DNA of 64,000 nt, from NCBI GenBank assembly GCA_015066665.1, contig SVNX01000004.1, forward strand, positions 32,326-96,325. The letters are read 5' to 3'. Source of the stretch: Ruminococcus sp. (lineage in GTDB: Bacteria; Bacillota; Clostridia; Oscillospirales; Ruminococcaceae). The translations under genes were made by a program, and so were the position numbers. Below, in pieces: positions 37,179-44,467 of the stretch. Under the pieces are notes generated by a model. That model saw only the letters and a list, made by a program, of their open reading frames with translations. It did no database searches and had not been told where the DNA came from. How positions within the stretch are numbered: position 1 is the stretch's first letter; each line of letters opens with the position of its first letter.

Positions 37179-37562
37179 ATGTTTGAACAGGACCCGATTA
37201 TGCGGCAGATTCATGATATTGTGAAGGCTGCGGCGAAAATGATGCAGATGAATGTGGACATTGAATCCGAGCATCTGGTGCAGATTGAAGATGTGAAGAT
37301 GCAGGAGACGACCAGCGAGCTGCTGCACAGGCTCGATGAGGGTGGCATCAACGATGCCGAAAACGAGCTGTATGCCCTGCTGGAAACCGGTTCCCTCGAT
37401 GCGCTGCATGCAGGCATTGCGTTCTATGCCCATCTTGAGCAGATGGATGACGCCTTCCTGCTCTCGCATGATTTCAGCCGTGAAGAGGTGGAAATCGGCA
37501 AGGCACATCTGCTGGAATGCTTTGGACTTTCCGGCACGGGGGAATCCTTTTTCGAGGCATAA
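37179..37562 (+). CDS. Small helical protein, DUF6483-like
   Basis: A 127-residue, mostly helical, acidic protein starting MFEQDPIMRQIHDIVKAAAK. The beginning resembles my memory of the DUF6483 family, whose function is unknown. No catalytic motif, signal peptide or membrane segment is visible. AAAGGAG precedes the ATG. It ends the four-gene operon, 12 bases behind the GNAT-phosphatase gene, and is followed by a terminator. Confidence 0.7.
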   Translation: MFEQDPIMRQIHDIVKAAAKMMQMNVDIESEHLVQIEDVKMQETTSELLHRLDEGGINDAENELYALLETGSLDALHAGIAFYAHLEQMDDAFLLSHDFSREEVEIGKAHLLECFGLSGTGESFFEA

Positions 37563-37565
37563 AAA

Positions 37566-37603
37566 ACAGGGACACGATTCTGAACCGTGTCCCTGTATTT
37601 TTC
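37566..37603. terminator. Terminator between convergent operons
   Basis: ACAGGGACACG (37566-37576) pairs with CGTGTCCCTGT (37586-37596), followed by ATTTTTC on the plus strand and preceded by a run of A, so it can also serve the minus-strand lipoprotein gene. Confidence 0.88.
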
Positions 37604-37618
37604 TGTGATCGTTTCCGC

Positions 37619-38491
37619 TTACTGCGGCATATCCTTTGATTGATAGCCCGTTCGTTCCAGTGGATAAAACGTGCCATCAAAATTGGCGTAATAAATGCCT
37701 TCCGCTTCATAGTAGTAAATGCCAGTTTCGGAAATCATCATCGGCTCTGCGGAAACAGAAGCCACGGGTTCAGCCCCCTCGTAGGTGTAGATCTCAGTCA
37801 CCGCACCATCATGTGTCATGCTTCTGTATTCCATTTTCGGCGTAGTTTTCACAATGAAATGACACTGGATCACGCCCTGCGGTGCGTTTTCAAAACGTTT
37901 CAATTCTAATGCAGCAGACATTCCCAGAAGATAAAAAATATCATCAGAATCAATATACAGTTCCCCATGATATACAAACGTCCTGCACGCCTGTTCTGCC
38001 TGCTTCCCAAAAATAGGATCTTCCGCTGTCAGCATTCCATCCGCAATCGTCACGGTCAGGTGATTGTGCTGAAACTGGCAGGTTTCGCCGTCCCATGTCA
38101 GGTGATCGGCATAATACTGCGAGATCAGTTCGGTGCTGATATAGTATTCCGCTTCGATTTCTGTATGTTCGGACACTGCATACGCCGCACGCTGGAGGAT
38201 CATATCACCAACAGCAATTCTATTATCCTCGTTGTCCATTGTAAAATTGCCCGTATACACCGCATAGGGAATGCCGTCAATTTCTGTGATGGCTTCTCCA
38301 AATGCAATTGCAGTGGGCTGTGTGGTTTCCGGAGCTGTGGCTTCAGCTTCTGTGGTTTCTGTTTCGGTCATTTCCGTTTGAGCCATCGTAGTTCCGACGG
38401 ATGTGGAATCAGGCATTTTCTCATTACCGCAGGCAGTCAGCAGGAACGCCGATGTAAACAGAATGATTGCGGATAATCGTACAGATTTCAT
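37619..38491 (-). CDS. Lipoprotein of unknown function
   Basis: A 290-residue protein with a lipoprotein signal peptide and lipobox LTAC (Cys21), then a Thr/Glu-rich linker (TEMTETETTEAEATAPETT) and a roughly 225-residue globular part with repeated beta-type stretches (TEIDGIPYAVYTG, EIEAEYYISTELIS, YIDSDDIFYLLGM). I do not recognise a family. AAAGGGGG lies upstream of the ATG. It is 21 bases behind the beta-mannosidase gene and shares its terminator. Confidence 0.8.
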   Translation of the reverse strand: MKSVRLSAIILFTSAFLLTACGNEKMPDSTSVGTTMAQTEMTETETTEAEATAPETTQPTAIAFGEAITEIDGIPYAVYTGNFTMDNEDNRIAVGDMILQRAAYAVSEHTEIEAEYYISTELISQYYADHLTWDGETCQFQHNHLTVTIADGMLTAEDPIFGKQAEQACRTFVYHGELYIDSDDIFYLLGMSAALELKRFENAPQGVIQCHFIVKTTPKMEYRSMTHDGAVTEIYTYEGAEPVASVSAEPMMISETGIYYYEAEGIYYANFDGTFYPLERTGYQSKDMPQ

Positions 38492-38512
38492 GACACATTC
38501 CCCCTTTCGGAA

Positions 38513-40963
38513 TTATGTCCCAGTTACAATCAATTCTTCCCTCAGCTTCTCCGCTGTGAGTCCATCCGTCTTCGGGATCGTCACCGTCACGGGGCGTCCG
38601 CCCTCGAGATCGAACCAGTTGTCAGAGAAATCCACATCCAGCGTCCTGCAATCCAGACATACTGCCTTCACATACGCATCCGCAGACAGCGTTATGCTGA
38701 TCACTTCCGGCGTTTCCGTCATCTCCATGCAGATTTCCGGATGCACAAAATCAAAACGCTTGGGCACCACAAACAGCGTGTTGTCCGCTGTCACAATGCC
38801 CTTATCCGTGTGCAGCTCGCAGTGGATATAATACTGTCCCCTGTCACGCTCGGAACGGATCTGCGCCGACAGATCAAGTGCCGGACAGTCCACCGCCTGC
38901 AGGGCATCGCATTTCACGGGCATGCTGCCCTCGGCCACAGTCTGCGAGTACTTATCGCACAGCCGCCAGAAAATCGTGCCGGAAACGGCTTCCAGCGTCT
39001 CGTTCGAGACATTGATCACGGGATGGGCGGCATCACGCTCGTCCACGCTCAGCAGAACCGGTGCATGGAAGCGCTTTGCAAAGTGATGCATTGCCTTCCA
39101 TCGGCCGTAGAAATCCACGCTGCTCCAAGAAATCACGGGGTTTGTGTCATTCACCTGCCAGTAAAGCGAGCCCATGCATCTGCCTCTTGCACGGCGCATA
39201 TGCGCCACGCTCGAGCGGATATATTCAGCCTGCATCAGCTGTGTACTGTAGATGAGCGACTCGAAGCTCTCGGGATACCGCATCATCTGGGCAAGGTAGT
39301 ACATGAGTTTTTCGTTGCCCTGATCGCATTTCTGATGGGCTTCCATCACGGGGGACATGAGGTTCAGGTCGCCCTTTTCCGGATCGCACACGGTCAGAAG
39401 CGTCTTGAGGCTGGGAACGGACTCGAAGCCATACTCCGAGCAGAAGCGGTAATACAGCTCCCGGAACGCCGTAAAGGGCTTGAAGCTGTGCCACACCTCC
39501 CAGTAATGCATATCACCGGCATGATTCGACCAGGTCTCATGGATGCCGCCATAAGCCGAGGGAGAGGAACGCCAGTAGAAGTGCTGCGGGTCAAGCTCCG
39601 CAACGAGAGCGGGCATTCTCTTTTCAAACTGTTCGATATAATCGGCACGGGTGGCCTCATCACGAGGGGTTTCGCCCCAGCATTCGATTGCCGTTTCGAT
39701 CTCATTATTGCCGCACCACATGGCAAGCGAGGGGTGATTGCGCAGGCGCAGGAGGTTGTCACGCAGCTCCGCTTCCGTGGTCTTCCAGAATTCATCCGTC
39801 AGGCGGTACACGGCACATGCGAACATGAAATCCTGCCACACAAGCAAGCCCTTTTCGTCGCAGTCATCATAGAAGTGGTCGCTCGGATAATAGCCGCCGC
39901 CCCAGATGCGCACCATATTGAAATTGGCATCCGCACAGGCATCCAGCAGCTGTGTCTCCTTTTCCGCTGTACAGCGGGGCAGGAGCTGGTCGAGGGGGAT
40001 GAGATTTGCGCCCATGCAGAAAATATCCCTGCCGTTGAGGTTCACGCAGAACGATTCGCCCCATGCATCCGGTTCCTGACGGACAGTAATCGTCCGCAGG
40101 CCGATGCGGTCGGTTTTCGAATCGAGCACGCATCCATCGGACGAAACGGAATCAATTCGCATCGTATAGAGCGGCTGTTCGCCGTAGCCCCTTGCCCACC
40201 AGAGCTTGGGGTTTTCGATGGATACTGTCCAAAAAGCCCTGCCGTTTTCGGCACAAATCTGCTCCGAGCGGGCGATCTCGGCGCCATCGGGATCCGAGAG
40301 CACGCAGGTGCAAAGGCCGCAGGACGGCTCTTCGAGACAGATTTCGGCAGTGAGAGAAACAGCGTTTTCCGCATGATTCTGGCGATAATAGACGGATTCG
40401 ATGCGCCCCTCGGCATAGGATTCGAGATAGACATCACGCCAGATGCCCATATCAGGGAGCTGCGGGCCCCAGTCCCAGCCGAACATATAATGCGCCTTAC
40501 GGATATGCGGGAAGCCGGCAACGGTCGAATTCACGCCCCAGAGGGGGGATACGGCCTGTTTTTCGGCGATATAGCGTGTGGGCGATGTGATATGAACGCT
40601 GAGGGTATTCTCCTCCCCGAGGAGTGCTGTCACATCGAAGCGCCAGCGGCGGTGCATATTATCGGTCGAGCCGATGACGGTGCCGTTGAGCGTGATCTCG
40701 CTGATGGTATCGATGCCGTCAAAGCAGAGCATGACCTTGCCGCCCTGCGGGATGGGGTCGGGACGTCCGAATGTGGTTGTGAAGCAGTAATCGTCATCGG
40801 AGACAGCAAGCGCCGCATCGGCATTGTCACGGTAATAGGGGTCTTCGATGACCCCATGTGTCATGAGTGTATGGTAAACGGAGCAGGGCACATTGCAGGC
40901 GTAATTCTCTGTGTCGCCGTATTTGTGCATCTGCCAGCCGTCATTGAGTACAATTCGTTCCAT
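38513..40963 (-). CDS. Beta-mannosidase, GH2 family
   Basis: A GH2 enzyme that removes terminal beta-mannose from manno-oligosaccharides. The 816-residue protein has the N-terminal jelly-roll (VPCSVYHTLMTHG, MLCFDGIDTISEITLNG), a beta-sandwich, and the TIM barrel with acid/base Glu421 in WCGNNEIETA and nucleophile Glu510 in FCSEYGFES, followed by a C-terminal beta domain. The GWDWGPQLP and NMVRIWGGGYY blocks are typical of beta-mannosidases. There is no signal peptide, so it acts on imported oligosaccharides. ATG 40963 follows GGAGG; the longer frame to 41017 has no ribosome binding site. Confidence 0.93.
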   Translation of the reverse strand: MERIVLNDGWQMHKYGDTENYACNVPCSVYHTLMTHGVIEDPYYRDNADAALAVSDDDYCFTTTFGRPDPIPQGGKVMLCFDGIDTISEITLNGTVIGSTDNMHRRWRFDVTALLGEENTLSVHITSPTRYIAEKQAVSPLWGVNSTVAGFPHIRKAHYMFGWDWGPQLPDMGIWRDVYLESYAEGRIESVYYRQNHAENAVSLTAEICLEEPSCGLCTCVLSDPDGAEIARSEQICAENGRAFWTVSIENPKLWWARGYGEQPLYTMRIDSVSSDGCVLDSKTDRIGLRTITVRQEPDAWGESFCVNLNGRDIFCMGANLIPLDQLLPRCTAEKETQLLDACADANFNMVRIWGGGYYPSDHFYDDCDEKGLLVWQDFMFACAVYRLTDEFWKTTEAELRDNLLRLRNHPSLAMWCGNNEIETAIECWGETPRDEATRADYIEQFEKRMPALVAELDPQHFYWRSSPSAYGGIHETWSNHAGDMHYWEVWHSFKPFTAFRELYYRFCSEYGFESVPSLKTLLTVCDPEKGDLNLMSPVMEAHQKCDQGNEKLMYYLAQMMRYPESFESLIYSTQLMQAEYIRSSVAHMRRARGRCMGSLYWQVNDTNPVISWSSVDFYGRWKAMHHFAKRFHAPVLLSVDERDAAHPVINVSNETLEAVSGTIFWRLCDKYSQTVAEGSMPVKCDALQAVDCPALDLSAQIRSERDRGQYYIHCELHTDKGIVTADNTLFVVPKRFDFVHPEICMEMTETPEVISITLSADAYVKAVCLDCRTLDVDFSDNWFDLEGGRPVTVTIPKTDGLTAEKLREELIVTGT

Positions 40964-41042
40964 GTAATCCTCCAGCATGTTTGCCATTCCCCCGCATGGA
41001 ATGCACACAGGGGGCATCCATCGGGCATTTTCTTCTAAGTTT

Positions 41043-41083
41043 ATTATACCATGGAATGAGGGAAATTGTCAACCTAAATTTAG
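41043..41083 (-). promoter_or_regulatory. Promoter and palindromic operator of beta-mannosidase
   Basis: TTGACA at 41072-41067, 18-base spacer, TATAAT at 41048-41043. Immediately upstream of the -35 box is the perfect 10-bp palindrome CTAAATTTAG (41074-41083), next to a second one, TTAGCTAA (41080-41087). A sugar-responsive regulator binding here is inference. Confidence 0.7.
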
Positions 41084-41152
41084 CTAATTGAGACTAATTT
41101 TTGTAAGTTTGCAGAAAAAATTAGTTGACAACACAATTCTTTAGTAAAGGTG

Positions 41153-41270
41153 GGGTATCCCCCCTCACCCCCCGACCCCCTCTCCCCCCAATGGGGGGAG
41201 AGGGGGAGGATTTTTGGGAGGGGCTGCGCCCCTCCGCCCCCCTGGGGGCGAGCTGGCGCCGCCCCCAGAC
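41153..41270. repeat. GC-rich inverted repeats
   Basis: A block of C- and G-runs containing the inverted repeat CCCCTCTCCCCCC-AAT-GGGGGGAGAGGGG (about 41178-41208), then GAGGGGCTGCGCCCCTC (about 41219-41235) and GGGGGCGAGCTGGCGCCGCCCCC further on. No gene is supported in 41084-41708; this block, the 70-bp array and a terminator fill it. Confidence 0.75.
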
Positions 41271-41274
41271 CCCC

Positions 41275-41624
41275 TGATGCAAAGCGAGGGGATATTTTGC
41301 CTGTCTGCTGCCTGCTCCCTGCTTTGGGGGCATGCTGGCACCGCTGATGCAAAGCGAGGGGATATTTTGCCTGTCTGCTGTTAGCTCCCTGCTTTTGGGG
41401 CATGCTGGCACCGCTGATTCAAAGCGAGGGGATACTTTGCCTGTCTGCTGCCTGCTCCCTGCTTTGGGGGCATGCTGGCACCGCTGATGCAAAACGAGGG
41501 GACACTTTGCCTGTCTGCTGCCAGCTCCCTGCTTTGGGGGCATGCTGGCACCGCTGATGCAAAGCGTGGGGATACTTTGCCTGTCTGCTGCCAGCTCCCT
41601 GCTTTGGGGGCATGCTAACACCGG
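41275..41624. repeat. 70-bp tandem repeat, five copies
   Basis: AAAGCGAGGG recurs at 41281, 41351, 41421, 41491 (as AAAACGAGGG) and 41561 (as AAAGCGTGGG), an exact 70-base period. Each unit also carries TTTGCCTGTCTGCTG, AGCTCCCTGCTTT or CTGCTCCCTGCTTT, and GGGGCATGCTGGCACCGCT. Copies differ by only a few substitutions. 70 is not divisible by three, so the frame changes each unit and it is not a coding repeat. Role unknown. Confidence 0.9.
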
Positions 41625-41661
41625 CCGCAAATCACTGACCCATGCGTCTTGCCCATTCACT

Positions 41662-41690
41662 GCAAAAAATGAGGAGCGGCATCGCTCCTC
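41662..41690 (-). terminator. Terminator of the apbE-nusG-Gx operon
   Basis: GAGGAGCG (41671-41678), loop GCAT, CGCTCCTC (41683-41690), followed on the minus strand by ATTTTTTGC, 19 bases after the Gx transporter stop codon. Confidence 0.88.
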
Positions 41691-41708
41691 ACTTCCATCT
41701 CTTATCAA

Positions 41709-42215
41709 TCAATGTGCATCCCATGCACGCAGGAAAAGCTGCGTGGCAATGCCCGTCAGCAGTCCCATCAGCACGCCGCTCACAAGCAGAAACGGCAGGT
41801 AATACACCGTACTCCCCCACCCCATCAGAATGACAGCTGCCGCCATCTGGCCAAGATTATGGCTCACACCGCCCAGAACACTTGTGAACCAGACCGACCT
41901 GTCCTGCACGATCCGATGACACAGGGCCATCACACACAGACTCACTGCGCCGCCTGCCATTGCATACACAAGCGACACTGCCTGACCCGTCAGCAGCTGT
42001 CCGAGCAGGATCCGCACGGCCATCAGCATGGCCGCTTCCTTCACCGAAAAGCGGGCAAGCACAAACAGCGTCACAAGATTGGCAAGTCCCAGCTTCACGC
42101 CCGGCAGCGGCACGGGCAGCGGAAACTGCGCTTCCACCAGAAACAATGTCAGCGAAACGCCCGCCAGCATCCCCAGCACAAGCCATCGCTGCACGGGGCT
42201 TTGTGGTTGTTTCAT
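41709..42215 (-). CDS. Gx transporter family membrane protein (HepT component I-like)
   Basis: A 168-residue integral membrane protein with about five hydrophobic segments. The block FPLPVPLPGVKLGLANLVTL is characteristic of the family annotated as Gx transporter or heptaprenyl diphosphate synthase component I. Its biochemical role is not established, but it regularly accompanies NusG domain II proteins and ApbE, as here. It starts nine bases after the NusG-II gene and ends the operon. Confidence 0.85.
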   Translation of the reverse strand: MKQPQSPVQRWLVLGMLAGVSLTLFLVEAQFPLPVPLPGVKLGLANLVTLFVLARFSVKEAAMLMAVRILLGQLLTGQAVSLVYAMAGGAVSLCVMALCHRIVQDRSVWFTSVLGGVSHNLGQMAAAVILMGWGSTVYYLPFLLVSGVLMGLLTGIATQLFLRAWDAH

Positions 42216-42224
42216 ACATCCTCC

Positions 42225-42602
42225 TCAATAGACCTGTGCATCCCATCCGTCGGATGCGGCCTCTTCCATTTCAATGATCACATGGTGCGGCAGACAGACG
42301 ATCGGCAGACCGCCCTCCGGAAGCGGCGGCATCTTCATACAAAGGCCGTCCGGACAATCGGCATGCTGCATCGAAATCCGGCCCGGCTCTACCAGAATCA
42401 CATTCTCACCGCCGTCACCGTCATCCAGCGTGATGGTATAGCTCTCCTGCACATCGGACAGATCAATCCGGTGCAGCGTCGTGCCGTTCTGCGTGATGAC
42501 CGCAACCGCACCCCTGTCCTTCTGCATCACAAAAATGCATCCCGCCACACCCCCGATCAGCAGCAGGGCGGTGATGCCGGCAAGCAGCAGCGTGCGCTTC
42601 AT
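42225..42602 (-). CDS. NusG domain II-containing exported protein
   Basis: A 125-residue protein with one N-terminal membrane segment (about residues 5-27) and an extracytoplasmic NusG domain II fold. Visible are ITQNGTTLHRIDL, the central HADCPDGLCMKM and IVCLPHHVIIEM, giving three conserved cysteines. Unlike NusG it is not a transcription factor. Its ATG overlaps the apbE stop by four bases. It is known only by association with flavin-dependent redox genes. Confidence 0.85.
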   Translation of the reverse strand: MKRTLLLAGITALLLIGGVAGCIFVMQKDRGAVAVITQNGTTLHRIDLSDVQESYTITLDDGDGGENVILVEPGRISMQHADCPDGLCMKMPPLPEGGLPIVCLPHHVIIEMEEAASDGWDAQVY

Positions 42603-43600
42603 GGCGTCACCTCCGCAAAATCATACGCCCCCATGCCGGAGGACAACCGCAGCGTGCCATCCGTTTCGATGAGGATGCACTCGGTATCCGGCAGCGATTC
42701 AATGAGCGTCATGCCCGCCTCCGGCCCGAGGACAAAGACGGCAGTCGAGAGCGCATCGCAGGCAAGGGAGCTGTCCGCAATGATCGTAGCCGAAGCAAGG
42801 CCGCTGTCTGCGGGAAAGCCATCGGCAGGGTCGAGTATATGGTGATAGCGCACGCCGTTTTCCTCGAAATATCGTTCATAATCGCCAGACGTCACGACCG
42901 ATTCACCGGAAACACGCAGGCTTCCCGCAATCGCTACCTCTGTAAAAGGATTGGTCACGGCGATCTCCCACGGACTGCCGTCGGGCTTTGTGCCGAGGGT
43001 GTGGACATTGCCGCCGAGGACAATGAGAGCACTTTCCATGCCGCAGTCGGCGAGGGTTTTCTTCATTTCATCGGCGATGTAGCCCTTGGCGACTGCGCCG
43101 AAATGCAGCTGCACGCTGTCTTCCGCAAACTCGACCTGCCGCCCGTCCCATTGGATGCGGGGGCTGCCGTCCGGAAGGAACGGGGCGATCTCGGCGGGTG
43201 CCGGCACACGGGGATGGTCGGTGCCGATGCACCAGAGGTCAATGAGTCCGCCGAGCGTGCAGTCAAGTGCGCCGCCGGACTGCGCCTGATAGAAGAGAGC
43301 GGCATCGAGCACGGCGGCCAGATCCGCCGAAACGGTCACAGGCTGACCGCATGCGGCCGCATTGAGACGGCACAGCTCGCTGTCCCCGATCGTGGGAGAA
43401 AGCACCTGCTCGAGTGCTTCGGCACGGGCAAAGGCCGCATCGAGGGCATCCTGACGCTGTGCGGCATCCGCATGATAAACGGTCACGGAGACAAATGTCC
43501 CCATCATTTCAGCGGTACGTTTATCAGAAGCAGGCACATCCTGCCGGCATCCGCAAAGCAGCAGCGGCAGCACAAAAACCAATGCAGAGGACTTTCGCAT
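42599..43600 (-). CDS. apbE: FAD:protein FMN transferase ApbE (lipoprotein)
   Basis: ApbE attaches FMN covalently to threonine in extracytoplasmic redox proteins. The 333-residue protein has a lipoprotein signal peptide (LPLLLCGC), then the ApbE core: MMGTFVSVTVYH, DSELCRLNA, GALDCTLGGLIDLW, HFGAVAKGYIADEM, ALIVLGGNVHTLG and HHILDPADGFPAD with the metal-binding Asp. ATG 43600 follows AAAGGAGATG; an in-frame extension to 43690 covers the promoter and is rejected. No FMN-binding target protein is encoded in the window. Confidence 0.93.
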   Translation of the reverse strand: MRKSSALVFVLPLLLCGCRQDVPASDKRTAEMMGTFVSVTVYHADAAQRQDALDAAFARAEALEQVLSPTIGDSELCRLNAAACGQPVTVSADLAAVLDAALFYQAQSGGALDCTLGGLIDLWCIGTDHPRVPAPAEIAPFLPDGSPRIQWDGRQVEFAEDSVQLHFGAVAKGYIADEMKKTLADCGMESALIVLGGNVHTLGTKPDGSPWEIAVTNPFTEVAIAGSLRVSGESVVTSGDYERYFEENGVRYHHILDPADGFPADSGLASATIIADSSLACDALSTAVFVLGPEAGMTLIESLPDTECILIETDGTLRLSSGMGAYDFAEVTP

Positions 43601-43633
43601 GGGGCATCTCCTTTCGTTCACATCATCCATATC

Positions 43634-43663
43634 ATCATACCATGAAAACAATGGATTTGTCAA
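43634..43663 (-). promoter_or_regulatory. Promoter of apbE operon
   Basis: TTGACA at 43663-43658, 18-base spacer, TATGAT at 43639-43634 with an upstream TGG extension. It lies back to back with the response regulator promoter. Confidence 0.8.
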
Positions 43664-43681
43664 GGTCGGTGTCCGTCCCGT

Positions 43682-43738
43682 CTTAAACATTTCTTAATCG
43701 CTTCCCTACTTGATTCTTCGGCAGCTATGCGGTATAAT
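43682..43738 (+). promoter_or_regulatory. Promoter of two-component operon with direct repeats
   Basis: TTGATT at 43710-43715, 17-base spacer, TATAAT at 43733-43738. Upstream CTTAA occurs twice, at 43682 and 43693, an 11-base period typical of OmpR-type regulator sites, so self-regulation is possible. Confidence 0.65.
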
Positions 43739-43768
43739 AGAGACATAGACTACAGCAAGGAGAAAACA

Positions 43769-44467
43769 ATGGAACATCATATTTTAATCTGCGATGATGA
43801 GCGTGACATCGTATCCGCTCTGAAAATTTATCTGTCACAGGAGCACTACGTCCTCCACACTGCTGCAAACGGCCGTGAGGCACTCGAGGTGCTTGCCCAT
43901 GCGCCGATCGATCTGATCCTCCTCGATATCATGATGCCCGAGATGGACGGCATCGAGACCATGGTCAGACTCCGTGAGCAGTGGAACATCCCCGTCATTC
44001 TCCTCACCGCCAAGAGCGAGGATACCGACAAGATCCTCGGACTCAATCTTGGTGCGGACGACTATATCACCAAGCCCTTCAACCCCATGGAGGTGCTTGC
44101 CCGTGTCAAGTCCCAGCTCCGGCGATACAAGCAGCTCGGCAGTGCACAGCCCGCTGCGGAAGCCGTTCTGATACATGGGGCCATCCGGCTTGATGACAGT
44201 GAGAAATCCGTCACTGTCGACGGTGAACCGGTCAGCCTCACCCCCACGGAATACGCCATTCTGCATTTTCTGATGCGCAGCCCCGGCAAGGTCTTCAGCC
44301 CCGGCGATATCTACTCCGCAGTGCGGGGTGAGCTTCCCTACGGCGCAGAGGGCACCATTGCCGTACACATCCGGCATCTCCGTGAAAAAATCGAAATCAA
44401 TCCCGCCGAGCCGCGCTTTCTCAAAGCCGTCTGGGGTCAGGGCTACAAACTGGAGGCGATCAAATGA
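43769..44467 (+). CDS. OmpR/VanR-type response regulator
   Basis: A 232-residue DNA-binding regulator. The receiver domain has the acidic pair Asp9/Asp10, phospho-acceptor Asp53 (LILLDIMMPEMDG), Thr in LLTAKSED and Lys in YITKPF. The C-terminal winged helix has LTPTEYAILHFLM and RHLREKIE and ends WGQGYKLE. ATG 43769 follows AAGGAG; the upstream in-frame ATG at 43727 lies inside the promoter. The stop overlaps the kinase start (ATGA). Target genes are unknown; the divergent apbE operon is the nearest candidate. Confidence 0.93.
   Translation: MEHHILICDDERDIVSALKIYLSQEHYVLHTAANGREALEVLAHAPIDLILLDIMMPEMDGIETMVRLREQWNIPVILLTAKSEDTDKILGLNLGADDYITKPFNPMEVLARVKSQLRRYKQLGSAQPAAEAVLIHGAIRLDDSEKSVTVDGEPVSLTPTEYAILHFLMRSPGKVFSPGDIYSAVRGELPYGAEGTIAVHIRHLREKIEINPAEPRFLKAVWGQGYKLEAIK

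Noticed and set aside
41275..41624. CRISPR array
   Set aside because: The 70-bp units are directly adjacent with no variable spacers, and no cas genes are near.
41121..41708. Minus-strand 195-codon repeat protein
   Set aside because: The 70-bp period is not a multiple of three, no ribosome binding site is present, and the frame arises from GC-rich repeats.
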